Source of the DNA: an uncultured Peptococcaceae bacterium | Lineage (GTDB): Bacteria; Bacillota; Desulfotomaculia; Desulfotomaculales; Desulfocucumaceae | Direction of reading: 5' to 3' | NCBI GenBank assembly: GCA_958417755.1 | Contig: CATZDY010000063.1 | Span: 1-15,186, forward strand | DNA length: 15,186 nucleotides | In this document: piece after piece, positions 1 to 6,883 of the stretch | Position numbering within the stretch: position 1 is the stretch's first letter | Layout of the letters: each line of letters opens with the position of its first letter | The notes under the pieces: model-generated | The model's input: the letters and a program-made list of their open reading frames with translations, nothing else | What the model was told of the DNA's origin: nothing | Databases searched by the model: none | Translations under genes and position numbers: made by a program

Positions 1-1680
1 ACCGGTGACGGAGAACACCACCCACTCGGCGATATTCACTGCATGGTCCCCGATTCTTTCCATATTGCTTAGGATATCCAAAAAGACAGAACCTTCAAAT
101 CCAGTGCATTTTCCTTCATTTAAGCGCATAATATGACCATAGCGAAACTCTTTTTCTAAATTATCAATCACAACTTCATTTTTCAAAACTTTTCTGGCTA
201 AATCAACATCATGATTTTCCATGGCAACCAAAGCCATGCCCACTGTTTCTTCGGTAAGTTCAGCCATGGAACGTATGCTGGCTTTTGCTTCATCGCTGAA
301 CACAATATTATTTTCCTTTTCATAAACAGCTAATTCCACAATGTTATCCGCATGATCTCCAATCCGTTCTAAATCGTGGGCTGCTTGCAACAGGGCTGAA
401 GCATAATTGGACTGTTCTTCGGATATTTTTTGATTTGACGACAATTTGATAAGATAGTCAATGATATCGGACTCCAGACGGTCCAACATTTCTTCCCGCT
501 GGTTTAAGTCCATGAGATTTTGTTCTTTAATGGTAGGATGATAAAATAACTGCAATGATAAACCCAAAAATTCCTTGGCCATTTTCCCCATATACAAGAT
601 TTCTTGGGTCACCTGGCCCAAGGCCATGGCAGGATTGGATAATAAGCGGGGCTCTAAATAATGGGGTTCTGTATCAAGCAAGGAATCTCTGCCAGGAATC
701 AATTTTGTCACAATCCAAGCCAAATAAGAAACAAAGGGCAATTGCACCAATGTATTGGTCACATTGAATATACCATGGGTTTGGGCAATTTGCATTTTTA
801 TGTTTAAGGCCTCAAAACCTCCTCCAAAGCCTGGCAATAAAACCAACAAATAATTGGTGATAAAGCGTACCATTTCCGGAAAAATCCCCACAATAAACAA
901 GGGAAGAAACACAAGGGTACCCATAATATTAAAGACCGCATGGGTCAAAGCTGCCCGACGGGCAGCCACTGTGGTGCCTATGGCAGCCAACAGGGCTGTA
1001 ATGGTGGTTCCGATATTATCCCCAAATAGAATGGGCACTGCTTGCAAATAGGTAATGGCCCCTTGGTCCGCCAATTCTTGCAACACCCCGATGGTGGCGC
1101 TGCTGCTTTGCACCAACATGGTAAACAAGGTTCCCACCAAAACACCGAGCAAGGCATGATCTTCCACTTGCAGCATCAAATCATGAAAAAAGGCCAGATC
1201 TTTCAAAGGCTTGAGCCCTTCCCCCATGATATCCATGCCGTAGAACAACATACCAAAACCCAAAAAGATTTGACCAATGTTGGCTATTTTTTTATTCTTA
1301 ACAAAGAAAAGCAAAAAAACACCCACAGCAATAATGGGCAAAGCATAGGCATCTAACTTAAAACCAATGAGATAGGCTGTAATGGTGGTTCCAATGTTGG
1401 CCCCCATAATGACCCCAATGGCTTGCCGTAAGGTCAACAGCCCTGCATTGACCAACCCCACGGTAAGTACTGTGGTACCACTACTACTTTGGATAAGGGC
1501 TGTGACCAAAGCCCCAGTTAAAACCCCCCGGAAGGGAGTTTTGGTCCCTGTCTCCAAGAAAACCCTTAAGCGATCTCCAGCTACATTTTGTAGGCCTTCA
1601 GACATATACCGTATGCCAAACAAAAAAATCCCTAAGCCACCTAAAGCAAAAAAAATCATTTGCTGCACAGAAATTGACAT
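1..1680 (-). CDS. Na+/phosphate cotransporter family protein with PhoU-like C-terminal domain (3' end outside window)
   Basis: Reading the minus strand from ATG at 1680 gives 560 open codons to the window edge. The stop is not in view, so the C-terminus is missing. The start is supported by GGAGG seven bases upstream. The protein has two homologous membrane halves, each with the family's glutamine-serine signature: QSSSS at residues 64-68 and QSSSAT from residue 191. GANIGTTIT (about 93) and GDNIGTTIT (about 220) also occur. From about residue 340 it becomes soluble and helical, with two PhoU-type repeats, ERIGDHADN (438-446) and ERIGDHAVN (541-549). Family members are usually about 540-600 residues, so little should be missing. 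The NptA-like family carries out Na+-coupled phosphate uptake at the cytoplasmic membrane; the PhoU-like tail is presumed regulatory. Substrate is inferred from family only. It is divergent from the plus-strand unit at 2053. Confidence 0.9.
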   Translation of the reverse strand, partial: MSISVQQMIFFALGGLGIFLFGIRYMSEGLQNVAGDRLRVFLETGTKTPFRGVLTGALVTALIQSSSGTTVLTVGLVNAGLLTLRQAIGVIMGANIGTTITAYLIGFKLDAYALPIIAVGVFLLFFVKNKKIANIGQIFLGFGMLFYGMDIMGEGLKPLKDLAFFHDLMLQVEDHALLGVLVGTLFTMLVQSSSATIGVLQELADQGAITYLQAVPILFGDNIGTTITALLAAIGTTVAARRAALTHAVFNIMGTLVFLPLFIVGIFPEMVRFITNYLLVLLPGFGGGFEALNIKMQIAQTHGIFNVTNTLVQLPFVSYLAWIVTKLIPGRDSLLDTEPHYLEPRLLSNPAMALGQVTQEILYMGKMAKEFLGLSLQLFYHPTIKEQNLMDLNQREEMLDRLESDIIDYLIKLSSNQKISEEQSNYASALLQAAHDLERIGDHADNIVELAVYEKENNIVFSDEAKASIRSMAELTEETVGMALVAMENHDVDLARKVLKNEVVIDNLEKEFRYGHIMRLNEGKCTGFEGSVFLDILSNMERIGDHAVNIAEWVVFSVTG

Positions 1681-2052
1681 ACCTCATCCTCCAACATAAA
1701 GTAAAACCACATATACAGGAACCTTTACGCTGATACTTCCATACAATATATATTACATCTCCAGGAAATAGGTTTTAAGAGCAAATGCCAGCTTGCCCTG
1801 GGGAAAATTATTGGTTTAAAAAGGAAATTGTATTTAAATGTTTCATTACCTTCAATTTTTACAAAACTTGTCCACTGTATACATTGTACTGTGTTCTTGG
1901 TAGCTTCACAATCATTATTTTTAAATTTATTATCAGAAGACCAAAATATAAAAAATATCATACAATATTTACCAAAACCATATCAAGACCATTGATAGAT
2001 AAAGCTGTAAAATAAAGAAGAAAATTATGAAAAAATACAGACAAGTAATTTC
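1681..2052. other. AT-rich intergenic region between divergent genes
   Basis: This stretch of about 370 bases separates the divergent Na/Pi transporter gene and the small unit at 2053. Beyond the transporter's ribosome binding site (minus strand, about 1688-1692) I see no convincing gene. Open frames here on both strands lack ribosome binding sites and give low-complexity, AT-driven peptides. A transporter promoter must lie here, but no candidate had good -35 and -10 boxes at proper spacing. Confidence 0.5.
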
Positions 2053-2081
2053 TTGACATATGGTTAAAATAGTGATATTAT
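2053..2081 (+). promoter_or_regulatory. Near-consensus sigma-A promoter for the 22-codon gene
   Basis: A perfect -35 box TTGACA (2053-2058), a 17-bp spacer and a -10 box TATTAT (2076-2081; one mismatch from TATAAT) make this the best vegetative promoter in the window. Transcription should start near 2088. That gives a leader of about 75 nt before the ATG at 2163 and, with the terminator at 2224-2275, an RNA of about 190 nt. Confidence 0.75.
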
Positions 2082-2114
2082 AAAAAAATCACATCTTAAG
2101 TGGCAGGTTTTACC

Positions 2115-2129
2115 TTCTGGTTACCAGAA
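2115..2129. promoter_or_regulatory. Perfect 7-bp palindrome in the leader of the 22-codon gene
   Basis: TTCTGGT-T-ACCAGAA is a perfect inverted repeat with one central base, about 28-42 nt downstream of the predicted transcription start. As DNA it has the shape of a dimeric repressor operator at a roadblock position. As RNA it could only fold as a 5-bp stem with a 5-nt loop. I do not recognise it as the site of a known regulator family. Confidence 0.45.
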
Positions 2130-2162
2130 AAAAGATAGATTAGAAATATAAGGAGGAATTTG

Positions 2163-2231
2163 ATGACTGAAGAATTAATTGACGAAATACTCAGAAATAT
2201 TGGTTTGGAAAAAATTGAACAAGAAAAATAA
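2163..2231 (+). CDS. Small protein of 22 residues, unknown function
   Basis: The ATG at 2163 follows a near-ideal ribosome binding site (AGGAGG, then AATTTG). The frame runs 22 codons to TAA at 2229-2231. The peptide is acidic and probably forms one amphipathic helix (MTEELIDEILRN, then IGLEKIEQEK). It has no signal peptide, membrane segment or cysteine. The gene is framed by its own near-consensus promoter at 2053 and a strong terminator whose ascending arm overlaps the stop codon, so it looks like a stand-alone small gene. It is not an obvious attenuation leader, because the next gene downstream is on the opposite strand and kdpF lies about 700 bp away. The transcript might instead work as a small RNA. 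Function is not recognised. Confidence 0.55.
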   Translation: MTEELIDEILRNIGLEKIEQEK

Positions 2232-2275
2232 AAATCGGGGATAACCGTACACCGGCTCCCCGGTTTTTATTTTTT
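2224..2275. terminator. Bidirectional rho-independent terminator between converging genes
   Basis: A 17-bp stem pairs 2224-2240 with 2258-2274. It has a GGGG/CCCC core, one T-G wobble and flanking A and T tracts on both sides. A small inner CCG/CGG hairpin (2245-2247 with 2253-2255) sits in the loop. On the plus strand a T-rich tract follows (2264-2275). On the minus strand the A tracts become U tracts, so it should also end selW-side transcripts. Confidence 0.85.
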
Positions 2276-2279
2276 CTGA

Positions 2280-2313
2280 TGCATAAAACAAAGATACCAT
2301 TTTGTTTTATGCA
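2280..2313. repeat. Perfect 13-bp AT-rich inverted repeat in the convergent intergenic region
   Basis: TGCATAAAACAAA (2280-2292) and its exact complement (2301-2313) are separated by 8 bases. It sits between the bidirectional terminator and the selW-like stop codon at 2321. No U tract follows it on either strand, so it is not a classical terminator. It could protect the 3' end of the selW-like mRNA. Confidence 0.6.
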
Positions 2314-2320
2314 AGCCTCT

Positions 2321-2560
2321 TTAAGACAGTATTTCCGTAATCCGATGCTCTACTTCCCCTGGCTCTGGAAAACGTCCTTCTTCATGTTTAGAAAAAACAA
2401 GTTTATCATTCATCCGCACATCAAATGTTCCTCCACTGGAAGGAACCATTTCTACATCTTTGATTTGGAATTGCTTGGTCAGTTCACCGGCCAAACTGGC
2501 CGCTTTTGCTCTATACCCTCAAGAAGTACAATAATTGATGGTCAATTTCATATCAGCCAT
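2321..2560 (-). CDS. SelW-like Rdx-family selenoprotein (UGA read as selenocysteine)
   Basis: The minus-strand ATG at 2560 follows GGAGGTG at a 7-base distance. The frame runs 79 codons to TAA at 2321-2323, interrupted only by TGA at codon 14. That codon occupies the second redox position of the family's CxxC/CxxU motif (C11-T-S-U14, in context YCTSU-GYRAKA). The frame continues past it with family hallmarks: the ASLAGEL helix, PSSGGTFDV (40-48), and the SK..EGRFPEPGEV tail (57-70). Total length matches SelW/SelT/SelH-type proteins, which adopt a thioredoxin-like fold and are thought to act in redox reactions, probably with glutathione or other thiols. Continuous homology on both sides of the TGA and a bSECIS-like hairpin just downstream argue for recoding rather than a nonsense mutation. 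The substrate is unknown. Ordinary gene calling would split or miss this gene. Confidence 0.85.
2488..2521 (-). promoter_or_regulatory. bSECIS-like element for selenocysteine insertion
   Basis: On the minus-strand mRNA the UGA (2519-2521) is followed after 21 nt by the apical loop AGUUU (2493-2497), closed by a perfect 5-bp stem CGGCC/GGCCG (2498-2502 with 2488-2492). Known bacterial SECIS elements have a short loop with a G among the first two loop bases, roughly 16-37 nt after UGA. This fits on both counts. SelB would bind it to deliver Sec-tRNA. No energy calculation was done. Confidence 0.65.
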
Positions 2561-2597
2561 AAGACCACACCTCCGCATAAATATTTTTTATGAATGT

Positions 2598-2606
2598 ATT
2601 ATAACA
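2598..2606 (-). promoter_or_regulatory. Extended -10 promoter for the selW-like gene
   Basis: The minus strand reads TGTTATAAT, a consensus -10 box with the TGn extension, about 38 bases upstream of the selW-like ATG. No good -35 box is present at 17 bp, which is usual for extended -10 promoters. The leader would be about 30 nt and contain only the ribosome binding site. Confidence 0.6.
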
Positions 2607-2828
2607 CATACACATCATTTATATTTCCTCATTATTACTTCCCCCAAGTGCCTTGCTTTTGGGCATAACCTTTTTTGGAGATAAAACCTATTTTCACTTC
2701 CTTCTTGTCCATTCTTTGCAATAATCTCTTATCCATTCTTCCCACTTCATTTTTATTCATTCAAAAATTACGTGCAGCATTGAGGCATTAGATGCCTTTC
2801 CCAAAGCAACAATATACCAAATGTTTAT

Positions 2829-2894
2829 CTTAACAAAATCTTAACATTCCTTAGGCATACTTTAACACCATCCTAATTTTTTCCGTGCTACACT
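2829..2894 (+). promoter_or_regulatory. kdp operon control region: tandem TTAACA repeats and extended -10
   Basis: TTAACA occurs at 2830, 2841 and 2862, and a degenerate copy (TTAGGC) at 2851, giving four direct repeats at about 11-bp spacing on one DNA face. This is typical of OmpR/PhoB-class regulators. The last repeat ends about 21 bp before an extended -10 (TGC-TACACT, box 2889-2894), and no -35 consensus is seen. That is the classic layout of an activator that substitutes for the -35 contact. KdpE, encoded in the operon, is the obvious candidate. The repeat also resembles the TT(A/C/T)A(C/T)A half-sites of Firmicute PhoP. The leader to kdpF is about 25-30 nt, so there is no room for a ydaO-type riboswitch. 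Confidence 0.6.
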
Positions 2895-2926
2895 ACTGTA
2901 CAAGAAAAGAAGGGAGGGTACAACGG

Positions 2927-3016
2927 ATGCACATCATGGTTGGCGCAATTGGCATCATTGCTGTGGTGTTATTCTTTTATCTCACTTATATTTTGTGGAG
3001 GAGTGACGGAAAATGA
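2927..3016 (+). CDS. kdpF: KdpF, small membrane subunit of the K+-transporting ATPase
   Basis: This 29-residue protein starts at ATG 2927 after GGGAGGG at 8-base spacing. It is one transmembrane helix (about residues 5-24, rich in I, V, L, F) followed by a short polar tail ending RSDGK. E. coli KdpF is also 29 residues and a single helix; there it stabilises the KdpABC complex at the membrane. Identification rests on size, topology and position as first gene before kdpA, since KdpF sequences diverge strongly. Its stop codon overlaps the start of a 14-codon frame that leads into kdpA. Confidence 0.85.
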   Translation: MHIMVGAIGIIAVVLFFYLTYILWRSDGK

Positions 3017-3057
3017 AACAATTGGCTCACATTGTATCTAGGGGTGATCAGAAATGA
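3013..3057 (+). CDS. Possible 14-codon coupling ORF between kdpF and kdpA
   Basis: An ATG at 3013 overlaps the kdpF stop in the sequence ATGA. The frame runs 14 codons (MKQLAHIVSRGDQK) and stops at 3055-3057, again within an ATGA that holds the kdpA start. Both junctions are overlaps, so ribosomes could pass from kdpF to kdpA by stop-start reinitiation. It has no independent ribosome binding site. The peptide resembles nothing I know; the role, if any, would be translational coupling. It may be chance. Confidence 0.3.
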   Translation: MKQLAHIVSRGDQK

Positions 3058-4793
3058 GCACAGTAATTTTACAATATATTTTATATCTGATTATTTTGGT
3101 TGCCTTGGCCATTCCTCTGGGGTTTTATATCGGCAAAATCATGAATGGAGAAAAGGTCTTCTTGAGTCGAATCCTAGGGCCTGTGGAAAACTTCATGTAT
3201 CGCATCTTACACATTGATCAAAAAGAGCAAATGAGCTGGAAAAGATACGCCCTTTGTATTGTATTTTTCAGTGCCTTTGGCTTTGTATTCTTATTTCTCC
3301 TGAATATACTGCAAAGTTATTTACCTTTAAACCCTGAAAAAATTGGCAACACCTCTTGGCATTTGGGTTTTAACACCACGGCCAGCTTTGTCACCAACAC
3401 AAACTGGCAATCCTACTCGGGAGAAAGCCAATTAAGTTACCTTACCCAAATGTTGGGGTTAACGGTACAAAACTTTGTTTCCGCCGCAGTGGGCATTGCT
3501 GTTTTGTTTGCCTTAATCCGAGGGTTTATAAAGGTCAAGGAAAAAGGATTGGGTAACTTTTGGGTGGATGTTACCAAAATCACCTTATATATCCTCATTC
3601 CTCTTTCCCTTGTGGTTTCTATAGGGATTGCCTCCCAAGGGGTGGTACAAAATTATTCTGCTTATGAAAAGGCAGCACTTCTGGAGCCTATCACTTTGGA
3701 TGACGGTACTGTGGTTACTGAGCAGGTCATTCCCCAAGGGCCGGCAGCAAGCCAAATCGCCATCAAACAATTGGGGACAAATGGCGGGGGTTTTTTCGGA
3801 GTAAACTCAGCCTATCCCTTGGAGAACCCTACAAATTTTTCTAACTTATTGGAAATGATTAGTCTTCTTTTGATTCCTGTGGCCCTATGTTTTACCTTTG
3901 GCCGCAATGTAAAGGATAAAAGACAGGGCATTGCCATTTTTTTGGCCATGTTTATCATGCTAGTTTTAGCCCTGGGAATAACAGCCTATTTTGAATCTGC
4001 GGCCACCCCTCAATTGGCTCAAAATGGAATGGTAGATGTAAGCCCCACAGACCAAGCCGGAGGAAATATGGAAGGAAAAGAATCCCGCTTTGGCATCGCC
4101 ACATCCGTTACCTGGGCAGTCTTTACCACTGCTGCTTCCAATGGTTCGGTCAACTCCATGCATGACAGTTATACCCCCATGGGCGGCATGATTCCCATGC
4201 TATTGATGCAATTAGGGGAGGTGGTATTCGGAGGAGTGGGCTGTGGTCTTTATGGCATGCTGGCCTTTGCCATTCTGGCAGTATTCATTGCTGGGTTAAT
4301 GGTGGGACGCACCCCAGAATACTTAGGGAAAAAAATTGAGCCCTATGAAATGAAAATGGCCATGCTTGTTTGTTTGGCTACTCCTGTAGGGATTCTCATT
4401 GGCAGCGGATTGGCCGCCATGATGCCGGATGTGGCCAATAGTCTCAACAACAGCGGGGCTCACGGTTTTTCTGAAATCCTTTACGCCTATTCCTCCGCAG
4501 GGGGCAACAACGGGTCTGCTTTTGCTGGGTTCAATGCCAATACTCCTTTTTTAAATACCTCCATTGGCCTGGTGATGCTTTTCGTGCGTTTCTTACCCAT
4601 GATGGCCACCTTAGCCATTGCTGGGTCTTTGGTACAGAAAAAACATATTGCCGTCAGCGCAGGAACCTTGCCCACCCATCATGCCCTTTTTATAGGCATG
4701 TTAATCCTGGTGGTATTGCTGGTGGGAGCCTTAAGCTTCTTCCCTGCTTTGGCTTTGGGACCAATGGCGGAATTTTTTCAAATGATTGCATAG
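3054..4793 (+). CDS. kdpA: KdpA, potassium-binding and channel-like subunit of KdpFABC
   Basis: This 579-residue protein is slightly longer than E. coli KdpA (557). KdpA forms the K+-selective intramembrane channel that captures K+ for the P-type ATPase KdpB. All four pore-loop repeats are visible: the segment from residue 107 with TNTNWQSYSGE; GTNGGGFFG from 241; SNGSVNSMHDSY from 362; and GGNNGSAFAGF from about 483. Hydrophobic helices alternate with these loops throughout, including the N-terminal helix from about residue 5. The ATG at 3054 has AGGGGTGA upstream, and its ATGA overlaps the end of a 14-codon frame. KdpB follows after 11 bp. It is the second gene of a kdpFABCDE operon. Nothing is truncated and the filter glycines are present. 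Confidence 0.98.
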   Translation: MSTVILQYILYLIILVALAIPLGFYIGKIMNGEKVFLSRILGPVENFMYRILHIDQKEQMSWKRYALCIVFFSAFGFVFLFLLNILQSYLPLNPEKIGNTSWHLGFNTTASFVTNTNWQSYSGESQLSYLTQMLGLTVQNFVSAAVGIAVLFALIRGFIKVKEKGLGNFWVDVTKITLYILIPLSLVVSIGIASQGVVQNYSAYEKAALLEPITLDDGTVVTEQVIPQGPAASQIAIKQLGTNGGGFFGVNSAYPLENPTNFSNLLEMISLLLIPVALCFTFGRNVKDKRQGIAIFLAMFIMLVLALGITAYFESAATPQLAQNGMVDVSPTDQAGGNMEGKESRFGIATSVTWAVFTTAASNGSVNSMHDSYTPMGGMIPMLLMQLGEVVFGGVGCGLYGMLAFAILAVFIAGLMVGRTPEYLGKKIEPYEMKMAMLVCLATPVGILIGSGLAAMMPDVANSLNNSGAHGFSEILYAYSSAGGNNGSAFAGFNANTPFLNTSIGLVMLFVRFLPMMATLAIAGSLVQKKHIAVSAGTLPTHHALFIGMLILVVLLVGALSFFPALALGPMAEFFQMIA

Positions 4794-4804
4794 GAGTGAA
4801 ATAG

Positions 4805-6874
4805 ATGAACACAAACAAAAAAGGGCGTTTTACCAACAAACAAATGTTTACCAGAGCCCTCAAAGAATCGTTTTGCAAGTTAAACCCTGCTGTACAAATC
4901 AAAAACCCAGTGATGTTTATAGTCTATATTGCTTCTATTGTAACCAGCATTTTATTCCTTGTCTCCTTATGGGGTATTCGGGATGAAAGCCCTGGTTTTA
5001 CCCTAGGGGTTGCGGTTATCCTTTGGTTTACTGTTTTATTTGCTAATTTTGCTGAAGCCATTGCCGAAGGGCGGGGGAAAGCCCAAGCTGATGCTTTACG
5101 GGCTGCCAAAAAAGATGTGCAAGCCAACAAAATTCCCTCTGTAGAAGAGTCACATCAGATCACCCAGATTTCTTCCGCAAAGTTAAAAAAAGGAGATTTT
5201 GTGCTTGTCCGGGCAGGAGAACAAATCCCGGCAGATGGAGAAGTATTGGAGGGGGCAGCTTCTGTGGACGAAAGTGCCATTACCGGAGAATCCGCTCCTG
5301 TCATCCGGGAAAGCGGTGGGGACAGAAGTGCGGTTACTGGTGGCACTACAGTGATTTCCGATTGGCTCATCATCAAAGTAACCAGTGAACCAGGGGAAAG
5401 CTTTTTGGATAAAATGATTGCCATGGTGGAAGGTGCCTCCCGCCAAAAAACGCCCAATGAAATGGCCTTACAAATTCTTTTGGTGGGACTAACCTGTATC
5501 TTCTTGTTGGTTACCATGGCCTTGTATCCCTATTCAAATTTCGCCGCCTCCCAGGCAGGACAGCTCAACCCCACTTCTGTCACTGCTCTGGTGGCCTTGC
5601 TGATATGTTTAGCCCCCACCACCATTGGAGCCCTCCTGTCAGCCATTGGCATTGCGGGCATGAGCAGATTGAATCAAGCCAATGTTTTGGCCATGAGCGG
5701 CCGGGCCATTGAAGCAGCCGGGGATGTGGATATCTTAATGTTGGATAAAACAGGAACCATTACCTTAGGCAATCGGCAGGCCTGTGAATTTATTCCAGTG
5801 GATCAGGTGGATATCAGGGAACTGGCAGATGCAGCTCAGCTTTCCTCCCTGGCAGATGAAACCCCAGAAGGAAGAAGTATTGTGATCCTGGCCAAGGAAC
5901 AATTCGGCATTCGGGGCCGAAATATGGGGGAATTACAGGCTGAATTTGTACCCTTTTCTGCTAAGATGCGCATGAGCGGCATCAATTTTGGAGGCAATGA
6001 AATCCGTAAAGGAGCAGCAGATGCCATTAAAAACTATCTATTGGCAAACAATGGTGTTTTCAGTGCAGAATGTGAAGAGGCGGTTACCCGGGTTTCCAAT
6101 CAAGGAGGAACACCTTTGGTGGTGGCCAAAAATCACAAAGTACTGGGAGTTGTGCATTTAAAAGATATCGTGAAACAAGGGGTAAAGGAAAAATTCGCTG
6201 CTTTGAGAAAAATGGGCATTAAAACCATCATGATCACCGGGGATAATCCCCTCACTGCCGCAGTAATTGCTGCGGAGGCCAATGTGGACGATTTTCTAGC
6301 TGAAGCCACCCCGGAGGCAAAACTGACCATGATTCGCAATTTTCAGCAACAAGGACATCTGGTGGCCATGACTGGAGACGGAACCAATGATGCCCCGGCT
6401 TTGGCCCAAGCAGATGTGGCAGTGGCCATGAATACGGGAACCCAGGCGGCAAAGGAGGCAGGTAATATGGTGGATCTTGATTCTTCACCCACCAAATTGC
6501 TTGATATTGTGCACATTGGCAAACAATTGCTTATGACTAGGGGCGCTTTGACTACCTTTAGCATTGCCAATGATGTGGCCAAATATTTTGCCATCATCCC
6601 GGCTCTTTTTATGGGACTGTATCCTGGGTTGGCTGCCTTGAATATCATGGGTTTACACAGCGCCCAAAGTGCCATTTTTTCCGCTGTGATTTACAATGCC
6701 TTGATCATTGTGGCTTTGATTCCTTTGGCTTTAAAGGGAGTCAAATACCGTGAAGTTATGGCCCAAAAGCTTCTTTCCAGAAACTTATTGATTTATGGCT
6801 TAGGCGGCATCATTGTTCCCTTTGGGGCTATTAAAGTCATTGATTTATTGATCACTGCAACAGGACTTGTTTAG
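4805..6874 (+). CDS. kdpB: KdpB, catalytic P-type ATPase subunit of KdpFABC
   Basis: The 689-residue length matches the family (E. coli 682). KdpB hydrolyses ATP to drive K+ uptake through KdpA. Visible P-type ATPase motifs are TGES in the actuator domain (160-163), the phosphorylation motif DKTGT with aspartate 314, KGAADA in the nucleotide-binding domain, TGDN in the P-domain, and the hinge motif GDGTNDAP (524-531). Membrane segments lie at about 38-57, 65-85, 223-245 and 255-278, with three more near the C-terminus. In E. coli the TGES serine (S162) is an inhibitory phosphorylation site; the equivalent here is S163. The start ATG follows AGGAG, and kdpA ends 11 bp upstream. The kdpC ribosome binding site overlaps this gene's stop codon. 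Confidence 0.98.
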   Translation: MNTNKKGRFTNKQMFTRALKESFCKLNPAVQIKNPVMFIVYIASIVTSILFLVSLWGIRDESPGFTLGVAVILWFTVLFANFAEAIAEGRGKAQADALRAAKKDVQANKIPSVEESHQITQISSAKLKKGDFVLVRAGEQIPADGEVLEGAASVDESAITGESAPVIRESGGDRSAVTGGTTVISDWLIIKVTSEPGESFLDKMIAMVEGASRQKTPNEMALQILLVGLTCIFLLVTMALYPYSNFAASQAGQLNPTSVTALVALLICLAPTTIGALLSAIGIAGMSRLNQANVLAMSGRAIEAAGDVDILMLDKTGTITLGNRQACEFIPVDQVDIRELADAAQLSSLADETPEGRSIVILAKEQFGIRGRNMGELQAEFVPFSAKMRMSGINFGGNEIRKGAADAIKNYLLANNGVFSAECEEAVTRVSNQGGTPLVVAKNHKVLGVVHLKDIVKQGVKEKFAALRKMGIKTIMITGDNPLTAAVIAAEANVDDFLAEATPEAKLTMIRNFQQQGHLVAMTGDGTNDAPALAQADVAVAMNTGTQAAKEAGNMVDLDSSPTKLLDIVHIGKQLLMTRGALTTFSIANDVAKYFAIIPALFMGLYPGLAALNIMGLHSAQSAIFSAVIYNALIIVALIPLALKGVKYREVMAQKLLSRNLLIYGLGGIIVPFGAIKVIDLLITATGLV

Positions 6875-6883
6875 GAGGGATGC

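Noticed and set aside
1725..1961. Minus-strand frame of 78 codons upstream of the Na/Pi transporter
   Set aside because: No ribosome binding site; composition is typical of random AT-rich sequence.
2635..2760. Minus-strand frame of 41 codons from ATG 2760, with a repeated RMDK(R/K) motif, upstream of the selW-like gene
   Set aside because: No ribosome binding site at the ATG 2760 or the internal ATG, no recognised family, and the selW promoter lies downstream of it. It could be real but cannot be supported from the sequence alone.
2895..2926. A ydaO-type c-di-AMP or K+ riboswitch in the kdp leader
   Set aside because: The predicted leader is about 25-30 nt and the upstream region shows direct repeats rather than a riboswitch core.
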